Below are positions 53,051-62,694 of a stretch of 64,000 bases of DNA, in pieces. The stretch spans positions 620,001-684,000 of the forward strand of contig NZ_BCQS01000003.1 of assembly GCF_001552195.1 (NCBI RefSeq), in the 5' to 3' direction. The stretch comes from Actinomadura latina NBRC 106108. GTDB lineage: Bacteria; Actinomycetota; Actinomycetes; Streptosporangiales; Streptosporangiaceae. Both the position numbers and the translations under genes were made by a program. Numbering within the stretch: position 1 is the stretch's first letter; every line of letters starts with the position of its first letter. Under the pieces are notes generated by a model, which worked only from the letters and a program-made list of their open reading frames with translations, ran no database searches and was not told where the DNA came from.

Positions 53051-54031
53051 ATGTCCGCACAGTTCCCCGTCGCGCGCCCGCGGCGGTTGCGCCGTACGCC
53101 CGCGCTGCGCCGGATGGTCGCCGAGACGCGGCTCGCGCCGGCCGACCTCGTGCTGCCGATGTTCGTCAAGGAGGGCATCGCCGAGCCGCAGCCCGTCGCG
53201 TCCATGCCGGGCGTGTTCCAGCACACCCGCGACAGCCTGCGCAAGGCGGCGCACGAGGCGGCCGAGGCCGGCGTCGGCGGGATCATCCTGTTCGGGATCC
53301 CGGCCGAGAAGGACGGCACCGGGTCCGCCGCCGACGACCCGGACGGCATCGTCCAGCTGGCGCTGCGCGACCTGGCGTCCGACCTCGGCGACGCGACCGT
53401 GATCATGACGGACCTGTGCCTGGACGAGTACACCGACCACGGCCACTGCGGCATCGTCACCGACTCCGGCGAGATCGACAACGACGCCACCCTGGAGCGC
53501 TACGCCTCCATCGCCCTGGCGCAGGCCGAGGCGGGCTCGGCCGTCGTCGGTCCGTCCGGCATGATGGACGGCCAGGTCGGAGCGATCAGGACGGCCCTCG
53601 ACCAGGCGGGCCACACCGGCACCGCGATCCTCGCGTACTCGGTGAAGTACGCCTCCGCGTACTACGGCCCGTTCCGCGACGCCGCCGAGTGCGCGCCGCG
53701 GTTCGGCGACCGCGCGTCCCACCAGCAGGACCCGGCGAACGCCGCCGAGTCGCTCCGCGAGGTCCTCCTCGACGTCGACGAGGGCGCCGACATGGTCATG
53801 GTGAAGCCCGCCGGCGCCTACCTCGACATCGTCCGCCGCGTCCGCGACGCCGTGGACGTGCCCGTCGCCGCCTACCAGGTGAGCGGCGAGTACGCGATGA
53901 TCGAGGCCGCCGCGGAGAAGGGCTGGATCGACCGCGAGCGCACCATCATGGAGTCGCTCGTGTCCATCCGCCGCGCCGGCGCCGACATGCTCCTCACCTA
54001 CTGGGCCACGGAGGCGGCCCGGCTTTGTTAG
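53051..54031 (+). CDS. hemB: Delta-aminolevulinic acid dehydratase HemB
   Basis: This 326-residue porphobilinogen synthase has the two Schiff-base lysines in [13 protein letters not shown] and [12 protein letters not shown]. The metal site reads [17 protein letters not shown]: of the three Cys of zinc-type enzymes (CxC...C) the middle one is Asp, a mixed type that is typical of actinobacteria. It closes the rex-hemACDB operon, 18 nt after hemD. The ATG follows GAGGGA. Confidence 0.95.
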   Translation: MSAQFPVARPRRLRRTPALRRMVAETRLAPADLVLPMFVKEGIAEPQPVASMPGVFQHTRDSLRKAAHEAAEAGVGGIILFGIPAEKDGTGSAADDPDGIVQLALRDLASDLGDATVIMTDLCLDEYTDHGHCGIVTDSGEIDNDATLERYASIALAQAEAGSAVVGPSGMMDGQVGAIRTALDQAGHTGTAILAYSVKYASAYYGPFRDAAECAPRFGDRASHQQDPANAAESLREVLLDVDEGADMVMVKPAGAYLDIVRRVRDAVDVPVAAYQVSGEYAMIEAAAEKGWIDRERTIMESLVSIRRAGADMLLTYWATEAARLC

Positions 54032-54116
54032 CCCGGGGGGGCGACCCCCTGGAACCCTCGTCACGAGCCGGGCGCTGGGCGCGCCCTCCGCGGGCATGCC
54101 GTGTTGTGCTGGCAGA
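54032..54116. repeat. Intergenic palindromic repeat, copy 2 (after hemB)
   Basis: CCCGGGGGGGCGACCCCC followed by TGGAACCCTCGTCACGAG (54032-54067) and GGGCATGCCGTGTTG with TGCTGGCAGAG at 54092-54116 parallel the element at 17052-17193. The GGGGG-CGA-CCCCC hairpin can serve as the hemB terminator. Confidence 0.5.
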
Positions 54117-54267
54117 GTTCCGTGTTGCCGCTGTCCCGGGGTGGGACGGGACGCCCCTAGTTACTTAGGGTCGTTTTCCAGGGGTCGCCGTGTCTGGGCG
54201 TGACCCCGGCGGGCATCATCGGTAACCAGGAACCCAACGCGCGACCTTGGGCTATTTGGGGGGCGAC

Positions 54268-54906
54268 ATGCTGGCGGTCACGGGGCACAGGCGGCAGAAG
54301 GCGGCACGGAACCGGATGGCCGCGGCGGCGCGGGAGTACGCCGATTTCGGGTGGCCGTGCTTTCCCGGCGCCCATGTCGGCGCTGACAGAGCGTGTTCGT
54401 GCGACCGGATCGGGTGTCCCGACCCGGGCGCGCATCCGGTATCGGCGGCCTGGGCGCATCAGGCCGGCGTGGACCCCGAGGTGATCGAACGCTGGTGGGG
54501 GAAGCGCCCGGAGGCCAACATCATCCTGCCGACGGGCCGGGTCTTCGACGTGTTCGACGTCCCGGCGGCCGCCGGCGCCATCGCCCTCGACCGGATCGAG
54601 CGGGAGGACCTCCCCGTCGGTCCGGTCGCGTCGTTCGGGGGCGAGCGGCACCTGTTCTTCGTCGCGACCCGCGGCGCGCCCGCCGACGAGGACGAGTGGT
54701 GGTCGTGCCATCTCGACACCCTGCCGGAGGACGTCGCCGAGACGCCGGGGATGCGGTGGCACTGCCGCGACAGCTACGTCGTCGCGCCGCCGTCCGTCCT
54801 GCCGTACGGGCGCGAGGTCGCCTGGCTGCGGCCGCCGGGCCGGGACGCGCTGCCCGACCCGCTGCGCCTCCTGGGCGTCCTCGCGGACGCCTGCGAGGAC
54901 GCCTGA
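54268..54906 (+). CDS. Bifunctional DNA primase/polymerase (prim-pol) domain protein
   Basis: This 212-residue protein matches the small stand-alone prim-pol proteins of actinomycetes. It shows AAREYADFGWPCFPGAH, CSCDRIGCPDPGAHPVS (Cys-containing start), VIERWWGKRPEANIILPTGR, the strand FDVFDVPAAAG where active enzymes carry DxD, SFGGERHLFFVAT and YVVAPPSVLPYGREV. The Asp pattern is D-x-x-D here, so catalysis is uncertain. The ATG at 54268 follows GGGGGG. Its 3' end meets the convergent pseudokinase gene with one base between. Confidence 0.75.
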   Translation: MLAVTGHRRQKAARNRMAAAAREYADFGWPCFPGAHVGADRACSCDRIGCPDPGAHPVSAAWAHQAGVDPEVIERWWGKRPEANIILPTGRVFDVFDVPAAAGAIALDRIEREDLPVGPVASFGGERHLFFVATRGAPADEDEWWSCHLDTLPEDVAETPGMRWHCRDSYVVAPPSVLPYGREVAWLRPPGRDALPDPLRLLGVLADACEDA

Positions 54907-54907
54907 G

Positions 54908-56590
54908 CTAGCGGCCCGGCGCCTTCACGGCGGGCTTCGCGCCCCACTTGGAGTAGGAGCCGCGCTGCATCTGGTTGCGGCCCTTCTCGGGCCCGGCGCG
55001 GACCCAGAACGCGACGGGCCGGTGGCCCGCGTCGAGCTTGATGGCGAAGGCGATCTCCTGGGCGCCGGTCGCCTGCGCCATCCGCGCGTACATGGGGCCG
55101 AGGCCGGGCGCCTGCGCCAGCTGCGCGGCGGGCGCCTCGCCCGTGTAGATCCCGCCCGCCAGCGTCAGCTTCGTCGCCGACCGCAGCAGCGTCGTCAGGT
55201 TCGTCACCGAGCTGCCCTGCCGGACCTGGTCGGCCGCCGCCGGGTAGCCGCGGCCGCCGAGCGCGGACGACTTCCACTTCTTGCCCACGCGCACGTACAG
55301 CCGGTTCTGGACGACGACGGCGGGCAGCGGCTTGCGGGCCGATCCCGAGCCGGCGAGCGTCATGGAGTAGGAGGCCTGCCCGCCCTGCAGCTCCAGCGTG
55401 CCGCGGCTGGTCACGGGGAAGCCGCAGCAGCCCGTCTGCCGGTAGCTGAACGCGGCGCCGGGGGCCTGTGCGACGGCCTGGTCGATCTGGGCGATGAGCG
55501 GCGCCGGGTCGACGCCGCCGGCGGGCAGCGTCGGCTGCGGGGTGCTGCTCTGCGCCGGGGTCGGCTCGGGCGGCGGCTTCTTCGCCTCGTCCTTCAGCAG
55601 CACCGCCGCGCCCGCGCCGCCGCCGGCGATGACCACGACGGCGGCGGCGATGGCGATCCAGCGCGTCCGGGACCGGCCGCCGGACTGCTTGCCGGCGACG
55701 ACCGGGTTGCGTCCGCTGCTGCGGGCCGGCTTCGGCTTCGGCGGCTCGGGCTGCAGCGCGGCCTGCGCGGCGAGCTCGGTGAGGCGCCCGCGGCCCTGCG
55801 CCTCCCACGACGGCCCGTAGGCGGAGACGGCCGCGTCCTCCAGCGCGCCGAGGAAGTCGGCGGCGGACTTCGGACGCTCTCCCGGCTCCTTCGCGAGCCC
55901 CTGAAGGACGAGTTCGCGCAGCGGCCCGGGGACCTCCTCGGCGGGGATCGGCGCCTCGCGGTGCAGCCGCGCCATGTTCCGGCCCGCGTACGGGGGCCGT
56001 CCGGTGAGCGACTCGTAGAAGATCGCGGTGGCGGCGTACAGGTCGGTGGCGGCGGTGGCGGGCTCGCCGTCCCACAGCTCCGGCGCCGCGTACTGCGCGC
56101 CGAACCGCACCTCGGTGCCGGCGGGCGCGGTGGCGAAGTCGGCGAGCTGCGCGTTGCCGTCGCCGTCCAGCAGGACGTTCGCGGGCCGGAGCGCGCCGTG
56201 CACGACGCCGCGGTCGTGCGCGGCGGCGAGGCCGAGCAGGACGCCGCCCAGCACCGACAGCGCCGCGAGCGGGCCGGTGGGGCCCTGCGCGGCGAGCATC
56301 CGCCGCAGGCTGACGCCCTCGACCCACTGCATCACGATCGCGGCGCCGTCCGCGGACTCCACGAAGTCGTAGAAGTCGACCACGTTGGGGTCTTCGAGTT
56401 GTGACAGCGGGCGCGCCGCGGCGCGGAAGCGCGCGAGGAAAGCCTCGTCGGCCGCGAGCGCGCCGTCGAGGTATTTGATCGCGACCTTCGTGCCGGTCTG
56501 GTCGTCGACCGCCAGCATCACCCGGCCCGAGGCTCCGCCGCCCAGCTCCCGCTCATGGGTGAAACCCGGGACCGTCCAGCCGTCAACCAC
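54908..56590 (-). CDS. Predicted Ser/Thr pseudokinase with outer LprG-like domain
   Basis: The 560-residue PknB-like receptor has a kinase-fold domain at ~8-260, one membrane span at ~320-345 and an outer domain (~370-560). The ATP loop (GGGASGRV) and Lys (VAIKYL) are present. The catalytic loop reads VVHGALRPANVLL: the HRDxK motif has become HGAxR, so the catalytic Asp is lost. DFG reads DFA. It is thus predicted inactive and may bind ATP or act as a scaffold. The outer part (AFSYRQTGCCGFPVTSRGTL, cut) resembles the LppX/LprG lipid-binding fold. It is divergent from hemL. Confidence 0.82.
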   Translation of the reverse strand: MVDGWTVPGFTHERELGGGASGRVMLAVDDQTGTKVAIKYLDGALAADEAFLARFRAAARPLSQLEDPNVVDFYDFVESADGAAIVMQWVEGVSLRRMLAAQGPTGPLAALSVLGGVLLGLAAAHDRGVVHGALRPANVLLDGDGNAQLADFATAPAGTEVRFGAQYAAPELWDGEPATAATDLYAATAIFYESLTGRPPYAGRNMARLHREAPIPAEEVPGPLRELVLQGLAKEPGERPKSAADFLGALEDAAVSAYGPSWEAQGRGRLTELAAQAALQPEPPKPKPARSSGRNPVVAGKQSGGRSRTRWIAIAAAVVVIAGGGAGAAVLLKDEAKKPPPEPTPAQSSTPQPTLPAGGVDPAPLIAQIDQAVAQAPGAAFSYRQTGCCGFPVTSRGTLELQGGQASYSMTLAGSGSARKPLPAVVVQNRLYVRVGKKWKSSALGGRGYPAAADQVRQGSSVTNLTTLLRSATKLTLAGGIYTGEAPAAQLAQAPGLGPMYARMAQATGAQEIAFAIKLDAGHRPVAFWVRAGPEKGRNQMQRGSYSKWGAKPAVKAPGR

Positions 56591-56690
56591 GTTGAAAGCC
56601 CATCCCTCCGATGTCGTACTTGGTGGAATATCGGCCCGTACGCCGCGAGGTCAAGGCAAGTTCCCGAACTGCAACTGAGAGACTGAAACC

Positions 56691-57986
56691 GTGACTGAAA
56701 TCGACCGCTCCCAGCAGCTGTTCGACCGCGCCTCCGGGGTCGTTCCCGGCGGCGTCAACTCCCCGGTGCGGGCCTTCGGCGCCGTCGGCGGGACGCCCCG
56801 CTTCATGGCGTCCGGGCGCGGCCCGTACCTGACGGACGCCGACGGGAACACCTACGTCGACCTGGTGTGCTCGTGGGGCCCGCTGATCCTCGGGCACGCG
56901 CACCCGGCCGTGGTCGAGGCGGTGCGGGACGCGGCGGGCCGCGGCACCTCCTACGGCGCGCCGACGCAGGGCGAGGTGGAGCTCGCCGAGGAGATCGTGT
57001 CGCGGACGCCGGCGGGCAAGGTCCGGCTCGTCAACTCCGGGACGGAGGCGACGATGTCGGCGATCCGGCTGGCGCGCGGCTTCACCGGGCGCACCAAGAT
57101 CGTGAAGTTCGCGGGCTGCTACCACGGGCACGTCGACTCGCTGCTCGCCGCGGCCGGGTCGGGCGTCGCGACGTTCGGGCTGCCCGACACGCCCGGCGTC
57201 ACGGGCGCGACCACGGCCGACACGCTGATCCTCCCGTACAACGACGTCACCGCCGCGGAGACGGCGTTCGACGAGCACGGTACCGACATCGCGTGCGTCA
57301 TCACCGAGGCCGTCCCGTGCAACATGGGCGTGGTGCCGCCGCTGACCGGGTTCAACGCGCTGCTGAAGCGGCTGTGCGAGCGGTACGGGGCGCTGCTCGT
57401 CGTCGACGAGGTCCTCACCGGGTTCCGTGCCTCCCGGTCCGGCTGGTTCGGGATCGAGGGCGTGGCGGGCGACCTGATGACGTTCGGGAAGGTGATGGGC
57501 GGCGGGCTGCCCGCCGCCGCGTTCGGCGGGCGCGCCGACGTCATGGACCACCTCGCCCCGGCCGGGCCCGTCTACCAGGCGGGCACCCTGTCCGGAAATC
57601 CGCTCGCCACGGCCGCCGGGCTCGCCACGCTGCGCAACGCGACCGCCGAGGTGTACGCGGCGATCGACCGGTCCGCGGAGACCGTGTCGAAGGCCGCGTC
57701 GGAGGCGCTGGAGCGGGAGGGCGTCCCGCACTCGCTGCAGCACGCCGGGAACCTGTTCTCGATCTTCTTCAGCGAGACGCCGGTGGGCGACTTCGCCGCC
57801 GCGCAGCGCCAGGACTCCAAGGCGTACGCCGCGTTCTTCCACGCCGCGCTGGAGCACGGCGTGTACCTGCCGCCGTCCGCGTACGAGGTGTGGTTCCTGT
57901 CGGCCGCGCACGACGAGGAGGCGCTGGGACGCGTCCTGGAGGCCCTCCCGCACGCCGCCCGCGCCGCGGCCCGGGCTTCCTCCTAG
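56691..57986 (+). CDS. hemL: Glutamate-1-semialdehyde 2,1-aminomutase HemL
   Basis: This 431-residue PLP enzyme makes 5-aminolevulinate. Features are [64 protein letters not shown], the PLP lysine in [18 protein letters not shown] and [12 protein letters not shown]. It supplies the substrate for HemB and complements hemA in the rex operon 7 kb upstream. The GTG start at 56691 gives the normal length. Confidence 0.95.
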   Translation: MTEIDRSQQLFDRASGVVPGGVNSPVRAFGAVGGTPRFMASGRGPYLTDADGNTYVDLVCSWGPLILGHAHPAVVEAVRDAAGRGTSYGAPTQGEVELAEEIVSRTPAGKVRLVNSGTEATMSAIRLARGFTGRTKIVKFAGCYHGHVDSLLAAAGSGVATFGLPDTPGVTGATTADTLILPYNDVTAAETAFDEHGTDIACVITEAVPCNMGVVPPLTGFNALLKRLCERYGALLVVDEVLTGFRASRSGWFGIEGVAGDLMTFGKVMGGGLPAAAFGGRADVMDHLAPAGPVYQAGTLSGNPLATAAGLATLRNATAEVYAAIDRSAETVSKAASEALEREGVPHSLQHAGNLFSIFFSETPVGDFAAAQRQDSKAYAAFFHAALEHGVYLPPSAYEVWFLSAAHDEEALGRVLEALPHAARAAARASS

Positions 57987-57996
57987 CCAGGCTTTC

Positions 57997-58860
57997 CTAG
58001 AGGGACTGGAACGCCTTCATGGCGGCGGCGACCGACTCGGGACGCGGTGCGCGCAGGGGAGCGCGCACCGCCGGGTCGTCGATCAGGCCGACCTCGGCGA
58101 GGCACGCCTTGAGGACGGCCGGGGCGGGTTCGCCGAACAGCGCCTCCACCATCGGCAGCAACGTGTTGTGCGTGGCCAGCGCGTCGTCTCGGCGCGTGGC
58201 GGCGAACATCGCCGCGTAGGCGGACGGCGCGAGGCACGCGCACGCGGCGATGCCCCCGGCCGCGCCGAGCCGCAGCATCGGGTAGATGTACGCGTCGTCC
58301 CCGCACAGCACCGCCTTGCCGGGGTTCGACGCCAGCATGGTGAGGGTGTCGGCGTCGATGCCGCCCGCGCAGTGCTTCATGCCGGCGACGCAGTCGAGCG
58401 CCAGGATCTTGAGGAGCGTGCCGGCGGACAGGTGCTTCCCCGTCCGGTACGGGATGTTGTACGGGAGGAGCGGGACGTCCACGGCCGCGCCGATGGCGGC
58501 GAAGTGGTCGACGACGGCCTCGTCCGACGGGCGCAGGTAGTACGGGACGACGACGAGCAGCGCGTCGGCGAACGCGGCCCTCTCGCGCGTCTGCCGGATC
58601 GAGTCGGCGGTGCCCATCGTCCCGGCGCCGACGATCAGCGGCGTCCCGTGCTCGTCGCAGACGGCGCGGCACACCTCCAGCGCCGCCCGCTGCTCCTCCG
58701 GGGTCAGCAGCGCGGCCTCGCCGGTCGTGCCGAGCGCGACCAGGCCGTCCACGCCGTTCTCCAGGCAGTGGGCGGCGAGCCGTCCGAGCGACTCCGCGTC
58801 CACCTCCCCGGAGCGGGTGAACGGCGTGACGAGCGAAGCGTGGATTCCGTGCAGGGTCAT
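57997..58860 (-). CDS. DapA-like dihydrodipicolinate synthase/N-acetylneuraminate lyase family
   Basis: This 287-residue class I aldolase has LHGIHASLVTPFT, VALGTTGEAALLTPEE (substrate loop), LLPYNIPYRTG (Tyr), VAGMKHCAGGIDA (Schiff-base Lys) and GDDAYIYPML. It could be a second DapA or act on another alpha-keto acid; a stand-alone lysine role is less likely because it sits with an exporter and a LysR regulator. The ATG at 58860 follows GCGAGGTGAC. It is 14 nt downstream of the EamA gene and shares its transcript. Confidence 0.85.
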   Translation of the reverse strand: MTLHGIHASLVTPFTRSGEVDAESLGRLAAHCLENGVDGLVALGTTGEAALLTPEEQRAALEVCRAVCDEHGTPLIVGAGTMGTADSIRQTRERAAFADALLVVVPYYLRPSDEAVVDHFAAIGAAVDVPLLPYNIPYRTGKHLSAGTLLKILALDCVAGMKHCAGGIDADTLTMLASNPGKAVLCGDDAYIYPMLRLGAAGGIAACACLAPSAYAAMFAATRRDDALATHNTLLPMVEALFGEPAPAVLKACLAEVGLIDDPAVRAPLRAPRPESVAAAMKAFQSL

Positions 58861-58874
58861 GTCACCTCGCTTGT

Positions 58875-59789
58875 TCATGTCATCTCGTTGGTCGGAGCCG
58901 GCGCGATGCGCATGCGGGACGGCAGCCGGATGCTCCCGGCGGCGACGCCCGCGATGATCAGAGCGGCGCCGGCGAGCCGTGTCGCGGTCACGTGCTCGCC
59001 GAGCAGGACGGCCGCCGACAGCAGCCCGAACGGCGGAACGAGCAGCGAGTACATGGCGACCGTGCCCGCCTCGTACCGGCGTATCAGCCACCCCCACGCG
59101 CCGAAGCCGAACAGCGTGGCGACGTAGGCGATGAACGCGAGCGACGCGATCCCGGCGACCGACAGGTGCCGCGCGGAGTCCGGCAGCGCCCCCGGCCCCT
59201 CGAAGATCAGCGACAGGACGAACAGCGGGACGGGCGGCACCAGCGACATCCAGACCATGAACCCGAACGCGTCGACCGGCTGCTCGGTGACCTGGTTCAT
59301 CCGCCGCATCCCGACGTTCGCCAGGCCCCAGCCGGCCGCGCCGCCGAGGCAGATCAGGAACGCCGCCACCGGGGAGCCGCCCTCGGCCTGCGCCACGCCG
59401 AGCAGCGAGACGCCGCCGAACGCGACGACCATCCCGGCGACCTGCCGGGCGCTGAGCCGCTCGCCGAGCAGCAGGCCCGCGAACAGCGCCGTGAAGACGG
59501 CCTGCACCTGCAGCACCACGGACGCGAGACCCGCCGGCATGCCCATGCTCATTCCGATGAACAGCAGGCCGAACTGCCCGACGCCGAGCGGGACGCCGAT
59601 CAGCACGAACCAGCGCGCGGCGACGGGCGGCCGGCGGACGAGGAACACCGCGGGCACCGCCGCGGCGGTGAACCGCAGCGCGGCCATCAGCAGCGGCGGG
59701 AAGTCGTCCAGGGCCACCTTGATGGGGACGAAGTTGAACCCCCACAGCGCCGCGATCACGGTGGCCAGCAGGACGTGGCGCGATCTCAT
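58875..59789 (-). CDS. EamA/DMT-family transporter
   Basis: This 304-residue protein has ten predicted membrane helices in two EamA repeats: VLLATVIAALWGFNFVPIKVA (cut) in the first and AAFLICLGGAAGWGLANVGM in the second. It includes the PAGLASVVLQVQAVFTALFAG region (cut) conserved in RhtA/YdcZ-like exporters of amino acids or metabolites. It forms an operon with the DapA-like gene and is divergent from a LysR gene, the usual layout for an inducible exporter. Confidence 0.85.
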   Translation of the reverse strand: MRSRHVLLATVIAALWGFNFVPIKVALDDFPPLLMAALRFTAAAVPAVFLVRRPPVAARWFVLIGVPLGVGQFGLLFIGMSMGMPAGLASVVLQVQAVFTALFAGLLLGERLSARQVAGMVVAFGGVSLLGVAQAEGGSPVAAFLICLGGAAGWGLANVGMRRMNQVTEQPVDAFGFMVWMSLVPPVPLFVLSLIFEGPGALPDSARHLSVAGIASLAFIAYVATLFGFGAWGWLIRRYEAGTVAMYSLLVPPFGLLSAAVLLGEHVTATRLAGAALIIAGVAAGSIRLPSRMRIAPAPTNEMT

Positions 59790-59849
59790 GCCCCGATCGT
59801 CGCCGCGCATTTTATTTAGGACAAGCGAGTAATGCTTGACACCTCGTTT

Positions 59850-59855
59850 TAGTAT
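59850..59855 (+). promoter_or_regulatory. -10 element of a leaderless LysR promoter
   Basis: TAGTAT ends 6 nt before the ATG at 59862. The 72-nt divergent gap also holds TGCTTGA direct repeats (59833-59839 and 59864-59870) and an AT-rich block TTTTATTT at 59811-59818 serving the EamA side; LysR operators are expected here. Confidence 0.5.
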
Positions 59856-59861
59856 TGCTTC

Positions 59862-60788
59862 ATGCTTGATCTCGAACGGCTGCGCGCCCTCCACTCGGTC
59901 GCGACCTACGGCTCGGTCAGCGCCGCCGCCGACGTCCTGCACGTCACCACCTCGGCCGTCTCCCAGCAGCTCGCGAAGCTGGAGCGGGAGACGGGGCAGA
60001 AGCTCCTCGAACGCAACGGCCGCGGCGTGCGGCTGACCGACGCCGCCGAGCTCCTCGTCGCGCACGCCGAGCGGATCCTGTCCCTCGTCGAGCAGGCGCA
60101 GGCCGACCTGGAGGCGCACCGCGGCTCCGTCGTCGGGCAGCTCACCGTCGCCGCGTTCCCCACCGCCGTCCGCGGGCTGATGCCCACGGCGCTGCGGGAT
60201 CTCCGCGCCGACCACCCCGACCTGCGCGTCCAGCTCCGCGAGGAGGACCCGATGCGCAGCATGCCGCTCGTCTCGCGCGGCGACATCGACATGGCCGTAG
60301 TCCAGGACTGGAACAACGAGCCGCTGCCCTTCCACGAGGGCCTCCACAAGGGCGTCATCTGCGACGACGTCGCGGACGTGGCGCTGCCCGCCGACCACCC
60401 GCTCGCGGGGCGCGACACGATCGACCTCGAGGAACTGGCCGGCGACCCCTGGATCAGCTCCTCGCCGGACAGCATCTGCTGCGACTGGCTGCTGCGCACG
60501 CTCCGCGCCGTCGACAGCGAGCCCCATATCGACCACATGGCCTACGAGTTCGCCACGCAGCTGTCCCTGGTCGCCGCCGGGCTCGGCAACGTGATCCTGC
60601 CGCGCCTCGGCCGCTGCGACGTCCCGCCCGGCGTGGCGGTCGTGCCGCTGTCCGCGCCGCTTTCGCGCCGGGTGTACGCGGTGTGGCGGGAGGAGGCGGC
60701 GCGGCGCCCGGCGATCCGCGCGGCCGTCACCGCGCTGCGCGCCGCCGTCCCGGCCGGCGTCCCGGAGGTCGTGCCCGTCCTTAACTAA
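59862..60788 (+). CDS. LysR-family transcriptional regulator
   Basis: The 308-residue protein has a LysR HTH at ~1-60 (LERLRALHSVATYGSVSAAA, then LHVTTSAVSQQLAKLERETGQ, cut) and an effector-binding domain (~90-300, GQLTVAAFPTAVRGLMP; ADHPLAGRD). It is divergent from the EamA-DapA-like operon across 72 nt, so it is very probably its regulator. The inducer is not known. Confidence 0.92.
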   Translation: MLDLERLRALHSVATYGSVSAAADVLHVTTSAVSQQLAKLERETGQKLLERNGRGVRLTDAAELLVAHAERILSLVEQAQADLEAHRGSVVGQLTVAAFPTAVRGLMPTALRDLRADHPDLRVQLREEDPMRSMPLVSRGDIDMAVVQDWNNEPLPFHEGLHKGVICDDVADVALPADHPLAGRDTIDLEELAGDPWISSSPDSICCDWLLRTLRAVDSEPHIDHMAYEFATQLSLVAAGLGNVILPRLGRCDVPPGVAVVPLSAPLSRRVYAVWREEAARRPAIRAAVTALRAAVPAGVPEVVPVLN

Positions 60789-60844
60789 TGCATTTCCGGA
60801 CGGCTCGCCGCAAATAACCCCAGTTCGGTAAGTTCATCGCGATC

Positions 60845-62632
60845 ATGGACTTTGCGGAGGGGCACGTGGACGGGGAGTGGCGGGTCGACGGGTACACCGA
60901 GGTGCGCGAGCTCGGTGCCGGCGCCCAGGGGCGGGTCGTGCTGGCCCGGCACGACGCGTCCGGCACGCCGGTGGCGATCAAGTACCTGGCCACCCGGGCG
61001 GACGAGGCCGACCGGGAGCGGCTCCGCCACGAGGCCCTGATGCTCGGCCGGGCCGGCAGCCCGCACGTGGCGCGCCTGTTCCGGCTCGTCGAAGGCCCGG
61101 AGACGACCGCCATCGTCATGGAGGCCGTCGACGGCGTCTCCCTCAAGGAACTGCTGGAACGGCACGGCGCGCTCGGCCCGGAGGCGTCGCTGGCCGTCCT
61201 CAAGGGCTCGCTGCTGGGGCTCGCCGCCGCCCACGCGGTCGGCGTCGTCCACCGCGACTACAAGCCCGCGAACGTCGTCGTCCCGGCGGACGGGCGCAGC
61301 CGCCTCGTCGACTTCGGCATCGCCGCACCGGCCGGGCAGGAGGCGGGCGGCGCCGGAACCCCGTACTACATGGCGCCCGAGCAGTGGAGCCGGCACGTGG
61401 CCACGCCCGCGTCCGACGTGTACGCGGCGACCTGCGTGTTCGTGGAGTGCGTGACCGGGCAGCGGCCCTACGCCGGCGACCGCGCCGGCCTGATGCGGGC
61501 CCACCTCACCGGCGAGATCCCCGTCGAGGCCGTGCCGGAGGCGCTGCGACCGCTCGTCCTGCGCGGCATGGCCAAGGCGCCGGAGGACCGTCCGGGCGGC
61601 GCCTCCCTCTTCGTGGACGAGCTGGAACGCACCGCCCGGGAGAGCTACGGCGGGGACTGGGAGTCGCGCGGCGTCCACGCCCTGTCCGCCGGCGCCGTCG
61701 CGCTCGCCGCGCTGTTCCCGCTCGCCGCCTGGCTGGTGCCGGGGGCGGCGGGCGCGGCGGGCGCGGCCTCCGCCGCCGGAGCGGGGGGCTCCGCGGCCGG
61801 TGCGGCGGCCACCACCGCGAAGATCGCCGGTGGCTCGGCCGTCAAGGCGTTCCTCGGCAGCGGCGCCGGGCTCACCGCCGTCTCCGTCGGGACGGTCGCG
61901 GTCGTCGGGGCCGGCGCCATCGCGGTCCAGCAGCTCACCGAGCAGGATCCGGCGCCCAGGCCGACCGCGACCGCGAAGGCCGCGGCCACCGTCGCGGACG
62001 TGCGGCCCTGCGTCGTCCAGGCGCTGGGCGGGGTCACCACACCGTCCGGGGGCCCCGCGAAGGTGACGCTCCCCGCCCAGGTCAAGCTCCCGAAGAACGC
62101 CGCCGTGTACCGGTCCGGCCAAGGGTTGCTGATCGGTCCCGCAGGGGCTCAGTGCGAGGGGTCGATGGGTGCGAACGCGGGCTCCAGCACGGTCGGCGAC
62201 TTCGGGACGGCGCAGGTCGGCCAGAACTGGCAGGGGTCGATCGGCGGCATCCGGAGCCAGCTCTGCGAGTACTTCCCGGACTCCCCCCAGGCGCGGAAGG
62301 AGCGGGCGCAGGGCAACGACTGCACGTCGATCCTGTCCACCCGGCAGCCCCTGGAGACGGGCGTCCCCGGCGTCCAGGCGGTGCTCACCCGCGGGCCGGG
62401 CACCGACGATCTCCCGCCGTCGCCCGCCGTGAAGGCGGAGCTGTCCGTCCTGACGACGAACGGCGTGGCCTGGCCGATCACCTGCGTCGCGCCGGCGGCG
62501 CACGCGGGCATCTGCAAGGCGGCGCTGACCTACTGGTTCATCCAGCGCCTGGGGGACGTCCAGCCCGCCAAGGCCGACCTCGACCGCGCCGCCGCGAGCA
62601 TCGCCGAGTTCGTCGACTCCACCCGCATCTGA
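60845..62632 (+). CDS. Receptor-type Ser/Thr protein kinase
   Basis: The 595-residue PknB-like kinase has G-loop GAGAQGRV, VAIKYL, catalytic loop VVHRDYKPANVVV, DFG in LVDFGIA, and the activation segment ending GTPYYMAPEQW; all key residues are present. Ala/Gly-rich hydrophobic stretches at ~278-305 and ~335-360 form the membrane region. The outer domain (~395-595) carries six Cys (RPCVVQ, AQCEGS, QLCEYF, NDCTSI, ITCVAP, GICKAA). It would phosphorylate Ser/Thr targets in response to an outer signal. It is unlike the pseudokinase near hemL in its outer domain. Confidence 0.88.
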   Translation: MDFAEGHVDGEWRVDGYTEVRELGAGAQGRVVLARHDASGTPVAIKYLATRADEADRERLRHEALMLGRAGSPHVARLFRLVEGPETTAIVMEAVDGVSLKELLERHGALGPEASLAVLKGSLLGLAAAHAVGVVHRDYKPANVVVPADGRSRLVDFGIAAPAGQEAGGAGTPYYMAPEQWSRHVATPASDVYAATCVFVECVTGQRPYAGDRAGLMRAHLTGEIPVEAVPEALRPLVLRGMAKAPEDRPGGASLFVDELERTARESYGGDWESRGVHALSAGAVALAALFPLAAWLVPGAAGAAGAASAAGAGGSAAGAAATTAKIAGGSAVKAFLGSGAGLTAVSVGTVAVVGAGAIAVQQLTEQDPAPRPTATAKAAATVADVRPCVVQALGGVTTPSGGPAKVTLPAQVKLPKNAAVYRSGQGLLIGPAGAQCEGSMGANAGSSTVGDFGTAQVGQNWQGSIGGIRSQLCEYFPDSPQARKERAQGNDCTSILSTRQPLETGVPGVQAVLTRGPGTDDLPPSPAVKAELSVLTTNGVAWPITCVAPAAHAGICKAALTYWFIQRLGDVQPAKADLDRAAASIAEFVDSTRI

Positions 62633-62681
62633 GCGGCGCCCTTGCCAGCAGGGCGAGGAAGGGACGGGCGTGCGGCGCGGG

Positions 62682-62687
62682 TACCCT
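62682..62687 (+). promoter_or_regulatory. -10 element of a leaderless promoter (histidine phosphatase)
   Basis: TACCCT ends 7 nt before the ATG at 62695, with no ribosome site between. Confidence 0.45.
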
Positions 62688-62694
62688 GACCGCG

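Noticed and set aside
50438..54097. 1219-codon frame antisense to hemC-hemD-hemB
   Set aside because: A shadow frame caused by third-position GC bias of the heme genes; no domains.
59836..59841. TTGACA as -35 of the LysR promoter
   Set aside because: It is only 8 nt from the TAGTAT -10 element, too short for a normal promoter; it may belong to an operator instead.
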